DNA of 64,000 bases, from assembly GCF_008632455.1 (NCBI RefSeq), contig NZ_CP043929.1, positions 1,736,001 to 1,800,000 on the forward strand, written 5' to 3'. Position numbers and translations under genes: made by a program. This document shows, one piece after another, positions 55,083 to 64,000 of the stretch; the first letter of the stretch is position 1; each line of letters opens with the position of its first letter. The notes under the pieces are model-generated. The model was not told where the DNA came from, searched no databases, and saw only the letters and a list, made by a program, of their open reading frames with translations. The DNA is from Methylomonas rhizoryzae (GTDB taxonomy: Bacteria; Pseudomonadota; Gammaproteobacteria; Methylococcales; Methylomonadaceae).

Positions 55083-55106
55083 CTTAATTGTTAGCGCCGA
55101 GTTGGA

Positions 55107-55133
55107 AAAAAGCCGGGTATTTCCCGGCTTTTT
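55107..55133. terminator. Bidirectional intrinsic terminator
   Basis: AAAAAGCCGGG-TATTT-CCCGGCTTTTT (55107-55133): an 11-bp stem including A/T arms that provides U-tracts on both strands. It serves the small membrane gene (+) and the convergent MoeB/ThiF gene (-). Confidence 0.93.
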
Positions 55134-55134
55134 A

Positions 55135-55884
55135 TTAGACAGAATGGCCGCAGCAAGGACAATGAGGGTTTTTTTTCAAGCGTAAATTTTGCCATTCCAT
55201 GCTTAATCCATCCAGCAGCAATAGACGGCCAACCAAGGGTTCTCCACAGGAAACGATTAGCTTGATGGTTTCCAGTGCTTGAACGCATCCGATAATACCG
55301 GTGATAGGCGCGATAACGCCATTAGTCGCGCAGTTTTGCAGTTCTTCGCCCTCGCTCTGATATAAGCAGTTATAGCAAGGGCTTTCCCCTTTACCCGGCG
55401 TAAATACGCTAATTTGTCCTTCAAAGCGTATGGCGGCTCCTGAAACCAAAGGTTTTCGGTAGGCTACGCATGCCTTGTTCACGGCAAAGCGGGTGGTGAA
55501 ATTGTCGCTGCAATCTAAAACCACATCGGTATTTTTTACCTCGTTTAACAGGTTTTCCCCTTCTAATCGTGCCTTGCGAGCGACTACCGCAATTTCCGGA
55601 TTGATGTTTTTTAAGCTGTCGCGGGTTGAAATGACTTTGTCCAACCCTATATCGGCGGTGCCGTGGGCGATTTGGCGTTGTAGATTGCTTAGGTCCACTT
55701 GGTCGTTATCGTAGAGCGTCAGGTGGCCTACGCCGGCAGCCGCCAAATACATGGCTGCCGGGGAGCCTAGTCCGCCGGCCCCGACGATTAATACCTTGGC
55801 ATCCAATAGTTTTTGCTGACCCTCGATATCCACTGGGGGCAGCATGATTTGTCGGCTATAGCGCAACAGTTGTTGGTCGTTCAT
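55135..55884 (-). CDS. moeB: HesA/MoeB/ThiF-family adenylyltransferase
   Basis: A 249-residue E1-like enzyme that adenylates the C-terminal Gly-Gly of a small sulfur carrier (MoaD or ThiS). The N-terminus RYSRQIMLPPVDIEGQQKL is typical, followed by the nucleotide-binding GAGGLGSP (35-42), DLSNLQRQ, DCSDNFTTR and Zn-binding CYNCLY and CPCCGH pairs. MoeB and ThiF cannot be separated safely by sequence alone; MoeB would fit because the cofactor is needed by formate dehydrogenase nearby. Divergent from groES. Confidence 0.85.
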   Translation of the reverse strand: MNDQQLLRYSRQIMLPPVDIEGQQKLLDAKVLIVGAGGLGSPAAMYLAAAGVGHLTLYDNDQVDLSNLQRQIAHGTADIGLDKVISTRDSLKNINPEIAVVARKARLEGENLLNEVKNTDVVLDCSDNFTTRFAVNKACVAYRKPLVSGAAIRFEGQISVFTPGKGESPCYNCLYQSEGEELQNCATNGVIAPITGIIGCVQALETIKLIVSCGEPLVGRLLLLDGLSMEWQNLRLKKNPHCPCCGHSV

Positions 55885-55926
55885 GTTTAAAGCTTCCGAG
55901 AAAGGCGGTTGATAATGCCAAAGAGC

Positions 55927-55954
55927 TTGACAGAGTGCAAAACCTCGCTATTAT
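55927..55954 (+). promoter_or_regulatory. Sigma-70 promoter of groESL
   Basis: -35 TTGACA (55927-55932), 16-bp spacer, -10 TATTAT (55949-55954). The -10 box abuts the CIRCE operator, explaining repression by HrcA. Confidence 0.85.
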
Positions 55955-55980
55955 TAGCACTCGTTACAAGAGAGTGCTAA
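55954..55980. promoter_or_regulatory. CIRCE operator (HrcA binding site)
   Basis: A perfect TTAGCACTC-N9-GAGTGCTAA inverted repeat, the consensus CIRCE. HrcA bound here represses groESL until heat shock. No hrcA gene is in this window. Confidence 0.96.
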
Positions 55981-56027
55981 TAAATTTAGTTTGATCTTTA
56001 ACCTGTATCTACATAAAGGAGACATTG

Positions 56028-56315
56028 ATGAAAATTCGTCCGTTACATGACCGCGTTGTCGTTAAGCGTGTGGAAGAAGAAACCAAAACCGCAGGTGGCA
56101 TCGTACTGCCCGGTTCCGCTGCAGAAAAACCGAGCGAAGGTGAAGTTTTGGCAGTTGGCGAAGGCAAACCTCTTGATAACGGCCAGGTGCGTCCAATGGC
56201 AGTTAAGGTTGGCGACAAAGTATTGTTCGGTAAATATTCCGGTTCCGAAGTAAAAGTCGGCGGCGAGCAGTACATTGTGATGCGCGAAGACGACATTATG
56301 GGTATTTTGGAATAA
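56028..56315 (+). CDS. groES: Co-chaperonin GroES
   Basis: A 95-residue co-chaperonin, the heptameric cap of the GroEL folding chamber. It begins MKIRPLHDRVVVKRVEEE, contains GGIVLPGSAAEKPSEG (mobile loop region) and ends DDIMGILE. ATG 56028 follows AAAGGAGA. Expressed with groEL from the CIRCE-controlled promoter; 48 bp separate the genes. Confidence 0.98.
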   Translation: MKIRPLHDRVVVKRVEEETKTAGGIVLPGSAAEKPSEGEVLAVGEGKPLDNGQVRPMAVKVGDKVLFGKYSGSEVKVGGEQYIVMREDDIMGILE

Positions 56316-56363
56316 TCCAAATCGATATTTATCAATTACATAAAAACGATTAAGGAATAAAAA

Positions 56364-58004
<1,641 letters not shown>

Positions 58005-58460
58005 GTTTCGCTCAGTTCATACTGTCATATCGAAGCCCCGGTATCTAACATGCCGGGGCTTTTTGTTTTTATAAACCGAATTTTCTGTGTAAAGGACGCA
58101 GGCGGGGGAGCTTTTGATATGGGATGGGTTATTGATGCACGACTAGGTTCTCGATATTTCGCGGCAAATCGCGCAATCGCTCGCTTATTTAACATAGATT
58201 TATTTTAGCTTTGCTGACACCAAGGCTGTTTGTCTTACATTGCCATCAAAAATCGAATCTAAGCGCGCAATTATCGATTTAAGTTTGGTGCTTTCCGCGT
58301 TTATTAGAAGGGGGGAGTGCGTTGTCTCGATTATCGGTTAGGTATCTTCTGAATAGTTGGCCTTGAAAGGATTTACAAAGCGACTTTGTTTTCCGTTTTG
58401 TGGTGCGAATATTGCTTCATACGGCTTGATTTATTCCAAAAGCATCATCAGGAGAAAAAT
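58005..58460. other. 456-bp gap between groEL and the superoxide dismutase
   Basis: The first part holds the groEL terminator; the remainder is AT-rich. I see no coding frame, no tRNA and no strong promoter, although one for the dismutase should be present. Confidence 0.5.
58033..58070 (+). terminator. Intrinsic terminator after groEL
   Basis: AAGCCCCGG (58033-58041), 11-nt loop, CCGGGGCTT (58053-58061) and a TTTTGTTTTT tract. Confidence 0.93.
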
Positions 58461-59240
58461 GTGGCAATGAACAAAGTCGATAGAAGGCAGTTTCTATTCA
58501 TGGGCGCATCAGTGGGTGCGTTAACGGTGGCAGAGGCGATGGTAGGGGGAGGGCAAGCATTAGCGGCAGTCACTCTACCGGATTCCGGTATTTTTACCTT
58601 GCCTGAATTGCCTTATGCACAAAGTGCGTTAGAGCCTTATATTTCGGCAAATACCGTGAGTTTTCACTACGGAAAGCATCATGCCGGTTATGTCAAAAAC
58701 TTAAACGGTTTGATTGTCGGTACCGCCTACGAAAATATGAGCTTGGAACGAATCATTAAGGCCACGAATGGTAAGCGTTTGATTCCGGGGCTGATATTTA
58801 ATAATGCTGCGCAAACGTGGAATCACACATTTTATTGGAATAGTTTGCGTCCGGGGGCGGGGGATGCGGAACCGCCAAGCGGTAAATTAGCGAATTTGAT
58901 TAATAGTCAATTCGGGCATTTTTCCGATCCTGGTACCGATGCGAAGGGAAATTGGACAAACCCGGGGTTCAAGCAGAAATTGTTCGACGCGGCGAAAGGG
59001 GTATTTGGTAGCGGCTGGGCTTGGGTGGTTGTCGACGGCGGACGCTTGGAAATCGTAACGACCGGGAATGCCGGCAATCCGTTGGTAATGGGAAAAAAGC
59101 CCTTGCTGGTGATTGATGTTTGGGAGCACGCCTATTATTTGGATTATCAAAACTTACGCACCGCCTATCTAAACACTATTTTGGATAAGTTGATCGATTG
59201 GCAATTTGCCGGCGAAAACCTGCCGTCCAGGCTGGCTTAG
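58461..59240 (+). CDS. Exported Fe/Mn superoxide dismutase with Tat-type signal
   Basis: A 259-residue superoxide dismutase converting superoxide to oxygen and hydrogen peroxide. Metal ligands are seen in FHYGKHHAGYV, NHTFYWNSL and DVWEHAYYLDY, the Fe/Mn pattern. Unlike the usual cytoplasmic enzyme it has an N-terminal extension KVDRRQFLFMGASVGALTV followed by a cleavage-like QALAA, a twin-arginine signal. The GTG at 58461 follows AGGAGA at 5 bp; ATG 58467 is an alternative. Probably periplasmic and exported folded. The typical dismutase chain begins at about residue 45, FTLPELPYAQSALEPYIS. Confidence 0.9.
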   Translation: MAMNKVDRRQFLFMGASVGALTVAEAMVGGGQALAAVTLPDSGIFTLPELPYAQSALEPYISANTVSFHYGKHHAGYVKNLNGLIVGTAYENMSLERIIKATNGKRLIPGLIFNNAAQTWNHTFYWNSLRPGAGDAEPPSGKLANLINSQFGHFSDPGTDAKGNWTNPGFKQKLFDAAKGVFGSGWAWVVVDGGRLEIVTTGNAGNPLVMGKKPLLVIDVWEHAYYLDYQNLRTAYLNTILDKLIDWQFAGENLPSRLA

Positions 59241-59279
59241 CGTTTAGTTGTCGATAGTATTAATAACCTAGGTGCGGAT

Positions 59280-59849
59280 ATGAAATTTTTAATTTATTCA
59301 AGCGTTACTTTTGTGGTTTTGGCAGGTTCAAATGGTGCCTTCGCCGGATTTTCCGGTTCTTATCAGCCGCAAAATTGGTCGATTTATACCGATGGCGGCA
59401 GTATCGATACTGCCGTTGCCCCCGATTGGATTTCGATTACCAGCAGCGATGATCAGTCCGGGGAGTTAAACAAATACCAGCAAATTATCATTACAGCAGT
59501 TTATTCCGGTCAAGTGAGTTTTAACTGGCGTTATGACACTTTGGATATCGATGGTCCGAGTAATGACGATTTCGGTTGGCTGTTGAATGGCGAATTCAGC
59601 TTGTTATCCGATCCGGACGGAGATATTAGTCAAGCCGGGAGTTTCGTGGCGGATATCGTTGCCGGGGATATATTCGGTTTTCGGATTTATTCGCTGGATT
59701 CGCTAGGGGGTGCCTCGACCGCATTAATCAGTCAATTTTCCGCTCCGGGTACATCGCCCGCGCCGGAACCAATTCCCATACCCACCGTTGCTTGGATGCT
59801 GCTGTTGCCGATGGTGGCGACGCTAAGACTTAAGCCTGCGAGAGCTTGA
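59280..59849 (+). CDS. VPLPA-type PEP-CTERM sorting-signal protein
   Basis: A 189-residue exported protein. Signal peptide MKFLIYSSVTFVVLAGSNGAFA, then a beta-rich domain (about 25-150) with IYTDGGSIDTAVAPDWISI, VSFNWRYDTLDIDG and DDFGWLLNGEF. The C-terminus is a sorting signal: PEP-like APEPIPIPTVAWM, a hydrophobic stretch and a basic end RLKPARA. It resembles the VPLPA-CTERM variant (TIGR03370 type) rather than canonical PEP-CTERM. It would be recognised by an exosortase, none of which is in this window. Function unknown; probably anchored to the surface or exopolysaccharide. Confidence 0.85.
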   Translation: MKFLIYSSVTFVVLAGSNGAFAGFSGSYQPQNWSIYTDGGSIDTAVAPDWISITSSDDQSGELNKYQQIIITAVYSGQVSFNWRYDTLDIDGPSNDDFGWLLNGEFSLLSDPDGDISQAGSFVADIVAGDIFGFRIYSLDSLGGASTALISQFSAPGTSPAPEPIPIPTVAWMLLLPMVATLRLKPARA

Positions 59850-59887
59850 TAGGGGGGAGTAGTAGGAGGAAGAGGGGCTTCAGGCAT

Positions 59888-59911
59888 AAAAAAGCCCACA
59901 TTACGTGGGCT
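59888..59911 (-). terminator. Intrinsic terminator of the candidate sRNA
   Basis: On the minus strand AGCCCAC-GTAAT-GTGGGCT (59893-59911) then TTTTTT (59893-59888). Confidence 0.85.
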
Positions 59912-60061
59912 CCGTCCGGTTACTATTGTTATTGTGTGGACGCCTGCTACCGGGTAGCAGGTTGAATTGCTGCGCTTATTGTTATTGTTGTACCGTCGAA
60001 ACGGTCGCTTCCTCCTCCCTCATTCTTACGCACTTAGCGGCGCATTGACCTCTATCAAGGT
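59888..60061 (-). ncRNA. Candidate structured small RNA with two CA (AAYAAYAA) motifs
   Basis: Read on the minus strand. Order from 5': hairpin GCGCAC-ACCU-UGAUAG-AGGU-CAAUGCGC; GGA-rich single strand (GAGGGAGGAGGAAG); hairpin ACCGU-UUCG-ACGGU; first CA motif ACAACAAUAACAAUAA; hairpin CCUGCUAC-CGG-GUAGCAGG; second CA motif ACAAUAACAAUAG; terminator AGCCCAC-GUAAU-GUGGGCU plus U-tract. The CA motifs match the Hfq/Crc-binding repeats known from Pseudomonas CrcZ/CrcY. A UUCG tetraloop exists only on this strand. No gene product is predicted. Not recognised as a named RNA family. Confidence 0.75.
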
Positions 60062-60067
60062 GTGCGC

Positions 60068-60096
60068 ATTATACTGTCCGAATGTTGGGATGTCTA
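60068..60096 (-). promoter_or_regulatory. Sigma-70 promoter of the candidate sRNA
   Basis: On the minus strand TAGACA (60096-60091), 17-bp spacer, consensus TATAAT (60073-60068). Transcription should start at about 60061. Confidence 0.8.
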
Positions 60097-60418
60097 CAAA
60101 AAACGCGACAATTTGCCGCATATTTTTTATTGAACTTTATAAATCAGAGGTTTAGTTACGTCGGTTTTGCGATTATTGGTAGAGGCCTGCTGGATAGACG
60201 GTTGGCAGGTATTGATTCTCTATCAAAAAATTCAAAATTATGCCCTTAACAGTAATGAGATAGGTAAAGCGGGCTGAATTCACGTTATCTGCAGATGGCA
60301 TAACGTGCGGATTGATACGCTATTCAACGGATGGATTGAGTGCAACGGTTTCTTGCAATATTCTGCTGAAACTCGGCGAATGCGGTAGAATCCACCTCCC
60401 TTTACGGATACAGTGGGC

Positions 60419-60904
60419 ATGCAGATAACGGCAATCTATCCCGGGACATTTGATCCCATTACAAACGGTCATTTAGATTTGATTTGCCGCGCCTCGAATC
60501 TATACAAGACCGTTATCGTCGCGGTCGCGGAAAATTTGGCGAAACAGCCTTTGTTTTCGTTGGTGGAACGGGTGGACATGATAGAGCGGGTTGTAGGCGG
60601 CTTTAGCAACGTTCGAGTGCTAGGGTTCAATAATCTGTTGGTCGAGTGCGCTCAGTTACACCAAGCCAGCGTCATCATCAGAGGCCTGAGAGCGGTTTCG
60701 GACTTTGAATACGAATTTCAAATGGCAAGTATGAACCGCCGTTTGGCGCCTAATGTCGAAACCGTATTTTTAACCCCATCAGAACAATACGAATTCATTT
60801 CTTCCAGTATGATTCGGGAGATAGCCCGTTTGAACGGCGATGTTTCCAGTTTTGTACCGGAGTTAGTCAACAAGCGTTTAATTGAAAAGTTTAAATCGGA
60901 GTGA
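60419..60904 (+). CDS. coaD: Pantetheine-phosphate adenylyltransferase
   Basis: A 161-residue enzyme for the penultimate step of CoA synthesis. The nucleotidyltransferase signature (T/H)xGH appears in GTFDPITNGHLDLI; also NLYKTVIVAVA, RGLRAVSDFEYEFQMA and the ISSSMIRE motif. The ATG at 60419 is preferred to a GTG two codons earlier. Followed 3 bp later by the ferredoxin gene, a pairing common in gammaproteobacteria. Confidence 0.97.
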   Translation: MQITAIYPGTFDPITNGHLDLICRASNLYKTVIVAVAENLAKQPLFSLVERVDMIERVVGGFSNVRVLGFNNLLVECAQLHQASVIIRGLRAVSDFEYEFQMASMNRRLAPNVETVFLTPSEQYEFISSSMIREIARLNGDVSSFVPELVNKRLIEKFKSE

Positions 60905-60907
60905 ACC

Positions 60908-61153
60908 ATGGCTCTTTTAATCGGCGACGAATGCATTAATTGCGACGTATGCGAGCCGGAATGTCCCAACGGCGCGATTTCCCAAGGTGAAGAAATTTAC
61001 GTGATCAATCCGTCATTGTGTACCGAGTGCGTCGGACACCATGATAAGCCGCAGTGTATGGAGGTGTGTCCGGTCGATTGCATAGGGAAAGATCCGGACA
61101 ACGTCGAAGATCGCGACAACTTATACGCAAAATACATGCGCTTAACCGCCTAG
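60908..61153 (+). CDS. yfhL: YfhL-family 4Fe-4S ferredoxin
   Basis: An 81-residue 2[4Fe-4S] ferredoxin. Cluster motifs are CINCDVCEPECP and CTECVGHHDKPQCMEVCPVDC with the extra loop between the second-set cysteines that marks the Alvin/YfhL type. Cytoplasmic electron carrier; specific partner unknown. Probably co-transcribed with coaD. Confidence 0.95.
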   Translation: MALLIGDECINCDVCEPECPNGAISQGEEIYVINPSLCTECVGHHDKPQCMEVCPVDCIGKDPDNVEDRDNLYAKYMRLTA

Positions 61154-61268
61154 GGTTTATCGCCCGGAATTAAGCAAAGACAGCAGTGGCCGGCTGGGCC
61201 TTTAATGCTGATTTTTTCGTTACGCTCTTTTTACCCGCCTGTTTTTTCCCTCAACTTGTGAGATTTTT

Positions 61269-61517
61269 ATGGCCGAAAACATTTCAAATAACGCGTTGAT
61301 TTTGGCGTTGCTATCGTTAAATGGCGAAATTGCCATCCAAAAAGATTATTTGGATTCAGGCGAAATTCCTGAAGAAGAACTGGCGGACGAGCAGGAAGTG
61401 CTGGACGATTTGGAACAAGCCTTCATGGAATTTGTGGATTTATATAAAAACAGGGCGCGTGCCGATCGTTCGTTGCCGGAATTGGAAGAGTTATTGGCTG
61501 GCGAAAGCCAAGCCTAG
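61269..61517 (+). CDS. Small acidic hypothetical protein
   Basis: An 82-residue strongly acidic protein (IPEEELADEQEVLDDLEQAFMEFVDLY), predicted to be wholly helical with no membrane segment or signal. No family is recognised. Coding character is supported by codon use and position between yfhL and ubiD on the same strand; the ribosome binding site is weak. May be a small interaction partner. Confidence 0.7.
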   Translation: MAENISNNALILALLSLNGEIAIQKDYLDSGEIPEEELADEQEVLDDLEQAFMEFVDLYKNRARADRSLPELEELLAGESQA

Positions 61518-61594
61518 TGCCGGGATATGACGTTATTCGCCGATTGGCTTTTGCGGTCGGCGATTAAGGCCTCAATAACCATGTCGGAAGCCCC

Positions 61595-63067
61595 ATGAAA
61601 TATCGAGATTTGCGCGATTTTATTCAGCAGTTGGAAAAGCTGGGTGAATTAAAACGCGTTAAGGTGGAGATCGATCCCTATCTGGAAATGACGGTTGTCT
61701 GCGATCGGGTATTGAAACAGGGCGGGCCGGCTTTATTGTTCGAGAAGCCCAAGGGTGCCAATATCAGTGTGTTGGGCAATCTGTTCGGCACGCCGAAACG
61801 CGTTGCGTTGGGTATGGGGGCGGAAGACGTGTCGCAGCTGCGCGGAATAGGGGAGTTGTTGGCATTTTTGAAAGAGCCGGAGCCGCCGAAAGGCGTTAAA
61901 GATGCGCTGGATAAATTGCCGGCGTTTAAGCAGGTGCTGAATATGGCGCCAAAATTGATAACCGCGCCCGTATGTCAGGAAGTCGTGCGCATCGGTAGCG
62001 AAGTGGACTTGGCGGATTTTCCGATTCAAACGTGTTGGCCGGAAGATGCCGCGCCGCTGATTACTTGGCCTCTGGTGATAACCAAGGGTCCAAACAAAGA
62101 GCGGCAGAATCTGGGGATATACCGGCAGCAAGTCATCGCTAAAAACAAAGTCATTATGCGCTGGCTGGCACATAGGGGCGGCGCTTTGGATTTTAAGGAA
62201 TGGCAGGAAAAATATCCGGATAAGCCGTTTCCGGTCGCGGTGGCGCTGGGCGCCGATCCGGCGACGATACTGGCAGCTGTCACGCCCGTGCCGGACCCGC
62301 TATCGGAATATGCTTTCGCCGGGTTGCTACGCGGTAGTAAAACGGAAGTTGCGCATTGCTTGACTCCGGGGCTCGACGGTTTGCAGGTGCCGGCGAGTGC
62401 GGAAATTGTGTTGGAAGGTTTCATTTATCCGGGGGAAACCGCGCCGGAAGGGCCGTTCGGCGATCACACCGGCTACTATAACGAAGTGGACGAGTTTCCG
62501 GTTTTTACCATCGAACGAATTACTCAGCGTCAGGTGCCGATTTACCATTCCACCTATACCGGTAGACCGCCGGACGAACCGGCCATTTTAGGCGTTGCCT
62601 TGAACGAGGTATTCGTGCCGATATTGCAAAAGCAATTTCCGGAAATCATCGATTTTTATTTGCCGCCGGAAGGCTGTTCGTACCGGATGGCCGTCATCAG
62701 TATGAAAAAGCAATACGCCGGCCATGCCAAGCGGGTGATGTTCGGAACCTGGTCGTTCTTGCGGCAATTCATGTATACCAAATTCGTCATTGTGGTGGAC
62801 GACGACGTGGATGCAAGGAACTGGCAGGACGTCATTTGGGCGATTACTACCCGAATGGATCCGGCGAGAGACCTGACGATTCTGGAGAATACGCCCATCG
62901 ACTATTTGGATTTTGCCTCGCCGGTGTCGGGCTTAGGCTCGAAAGTCGGATTTGACGCCACCAACAAATGGCCGGGTGAGACTCAGAGGGAATGGGGCAA
63001 GCCGATCGTGACGCAGCCACAGGTGGTGGCCAAAATCGACGCTATCTGGGCAAGTTTATTTGATTAG
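61595..63067 (+). CDS. ubiD: 4-hydroxy-3-polyprenylbenzoate decarboxylase UbiD
   Basis: A 490-residue prenylated-FMN decarboxylase in ubiquinone synthesis. Seen motifs: MKYRDLRDFIQQLEKLGELKRV, WPEDAAPLITWPLVITKGP, GPFGDHTGYYN (catalytic Glu region EGPFGDHTGYY) and RPPDEPAILGVALNEVFVP; the C-terminus GLGSKVGFDATNKWPGETQREWG is characteristic. It needs UbiX for its cofactor, whose gene is not in this window. Standard length. Confidence 0.97.
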   Translation: MKYRDLRDFIQQLEKLGELKRVKVEIDPYLEMTVVCDRVLKQGGPALLFEKPKGANISVLGNLFGTPKRVALGMGAEDVSQLRGIGELLAFLKEPEPPKGVKDALDKLPAFKQVLNMAPKLITAPVCQEVVRIGSEVDLADFPIQTCWPEDAAPLITWPLVITKGPNKERQNLGIYRQQVIAKNKVIMRWLAHRGGALDFKEWQEKYPDKPFPVAVALGADPATILAAVTPVPDPLSEYAFAGLLRGSKTEVAHCLTPGLDGLQVPASAEIVLEGFIYPGETAPEGPFGDHTGYYNEVDEFPVFTIERITQRQVPIYHSTYTGRPPDEPAILGVALNEVFVPILQKQFPEIIDFYLPPEGCSYRMAVISMKKQYAGHAKRVMFGTWSFLRQFMYTKFVIVVDDDVDARNWQDVIWAITTRMDPARDLTILENTPIDYLDFASPVSGLGSKVGFDATNKWPGETQREWGKPIVTQPQVVAKIDAIWASLFD

Positions 63068-63240
63068 TCGGCGACAGTTCGGCTGATGTATGCAAGCGAG
63101 GGATAGTGTGCAATGGTATGGGTTCGATTTCGATCATTAGCCCGGGCGGTAGGGTTGTAGTGTCTACTAGGCTTAGTGCCTCGAAGTCTGCGGTTTCCAT
63201 AGTTGCGACTGCGGAAAAATTAATCGGTAAAAGCTAAGCC

Positions 63241-64000
63241 ATGAGAATTTTGATCGTCGACGATATTTTGGAAAACAGGCTGTTGTTGGAGCGCTTGTTA
63301 ACTCGAATGCGCCACCAAGTCTTGCAGGCGGAAAATGGTCAACACGCTGTGGATGTTTATACCAACCAGGCTTTGGATCTGATTTTGATGGACGTGATGA
63401 TGCCGGTTATGAACGGCTTTGAAGCGATACAGATCATCAGAGCTTTGCCCAGCCAAAAATGGGTGCCGATTTTTCTGGTTAGTGCGTTAACGGACGTCAA
63501 AGATATTATCGAAGGGTTGAAAGTCGGGGCGGACGACTATCTTCCCAAACCCATCGATTACGCCATCTTGAGCGCAAAAATCGATTCGGTAGAGCGCACG
63601 TTGGAAATGCAACGCCGGATTATCGCCGATACCGAGCAGCTGAGGCGCTACCGCGAACAAAACGAACGCGAACACGACTTTTTGCAAGCCATTTTTGAAC
63701 GCTTGTTAAAGTTAAACGAAATCAACGAAGAGCAGGTGCAATATTGGTTGACGCCCGCTCAACGTTTTAGCGGCGATTTGGTATGTGCGCACAAGACCGA
63801 TCAGGGCTTGATCTACTTTATGCTGGCCGACTCGACAGGGCACGGTTTGGCAGCCGCACTGCCTACGGTGATTGTTAATCAAGTTTTTCGCGGCATGGCC
63901 AAGAAGTCTTTATCGGTTAAACTCATCGCCAGGGAGATAAACGGTCAGCTATATAGTCAATTGCCACCCGGCCGTTTCGTTGCGCTTACGTTAGGAGTAG
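63241..64000 (+). CDS. Response regulator with PP2C/SpoIIE phosphatase domain, partial
   Basis: The first 253 codons of a longer gene cut by the window edge. Receiver domain (1-120): acidic DD at 7-8, phosphoacceptor D51 (LILMDVMMP), K in PKPIDY. A helical linker leads to the start of a SpoIIE/PP2C serine phosphatase (LTPAQRFSGDLVCAHKT, MLADSTGHGLAAALPTVIV, with metal-binding D residues). Such proteins (RsbU/HsbR type) control anti-sigma antagonists. ATG 63241 with GGTAAAAGC upstream. Confidence 0.92.
   Translation, partial: MRILIVDDILENRLLLERLLTRMRHQVLQAENGQHAVDVYTNQALDLILMDVMMPVMNGFEAIQIIRALPSQKWVPIFLVSALTDVKDIIEGLKVGADDYLPKPIDYAILSAKIDSVERTLEMQRRIIADTEQLRRYREQNEREHDFLQAIFERLLKLNEINEEQVQYWLTPAQRFSGDLVCAHKTDQGLIYFMLADSTGHGLAAALPTVIVNQVFRGMAKKSLSVKLIAREINGQLYSQLPPGRFVALTLGV

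Larger units (their letters stand above)
59850..60418. other. 569-bp gap holding a candidate sRNA
   Basis: The first half carries the minus-strand sRNA candidate described separately. From about 60100 to 60418 the sequence is AT-rich with no coding frame; a weak TAGAAT -10-like box at 60386-60391 could serve coaD. No other structure found. Confidence 0.5.

Noticed and set aside
59967..60155. 62-codon plus-strand frame in the coaD upstream gap
   Set aside because: It runs antisense through the structured sRNA candidate and has no start signals.

Overview
This window reads as a chromosome segment of a Gram-negative gammaproteobacterium, most likely a methanotroph of the Methylococcales (Methylomonas/Methylobacter type). 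Family content supports this: a PQQ-associated (Lut/Ped-like) ABC transporter, an XrtA/PEP-CTERM exopolysaccharide locus, a soluble NAD-dependent formate dehydrogenase (fdsGBA-fdhD-fdsD), a complete urea ABC transporter, and a protein with a VPLPA-type CTERM tail. The genus is inferred; no pmoA, mxaF or rRNA lies in the window. I saw no tRNA, rRNA, CRISPR array, transposase or prophage.

Layout. 1-1.8 kb: start of trmB, then a nitrilase-like hydrolase and an overlapping acetyltransferase. 2.0-5.7 kb: a four-gene ABC system (binding protein, YVTN beta-propeller, ATPase, permease) of the type linked to PQQ/lanthanide-dependent alcohol oxidation. 5.7-26 kb: the XrtA/PEP-CTERM exopolysaccharide locus. 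Its two-component pair PrsK/PrsR is divergent from a long run holding a cNMP-binding protein, an acyltransferase, PrsT, the export lipoprotein, a chain-length protein, a tyrosine kinase, an outer-membrane barrel, an ATPase, wecB, a deacetylase, a FemAB protein, two glycosyltransferases and an amidotransferase. No exosortase gene is present. The 9.2-18.7 kb part is visibly AT-rich. 26-31.6 kb: ilvA, rpiA, a sigma-54 activator and an EF-hand-type protein.

31.6-48 kb: a urea acquisition region. A very unusual NCS1-transporter-fused hybrid histidine kinase and its LuxR-type response regulator come first, followed by a lipoprotein, a secreted protein, a porin, urtA-E and ureD. The urt operon is interrupted between urtB and urtC by an AT-rich gene of unknown function bracketed by about 300-bp inverted repeats. 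ureD is the last urease-related gene; ureABC do not follow. REP-like palindromes lie in several intergenic gaps.

48.4-54.4 kb: the formate dehydrogenase operon on the minus strand (fdsG, fdsB, fdsA, fdhD, fdsD), which would oxidise formate to CO2 and produce NADH. 54.9-64 kb: a small membrane protein, a MoeB/ThiF-like protein, groESL with promoter and perfect CIRCE operator, an exported Fe/Mn superoxide dismutase, a VPLPA-CTERM protein, coaD, a YfhL-type ferredoxin, a small acidic protein, ubiD and the first part of a REC-PP2C regulator.

The most novel signal is a candidate minus-strand small RNA at about 59888-60061. It has a near-consensus promoter, a UUCG-capped hairpin, two Hfq/Crc-like CA motifs and an intrinsic terminator. 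The transporter-fused kinase and the inverted-repeat cassette in the urt operon come next.
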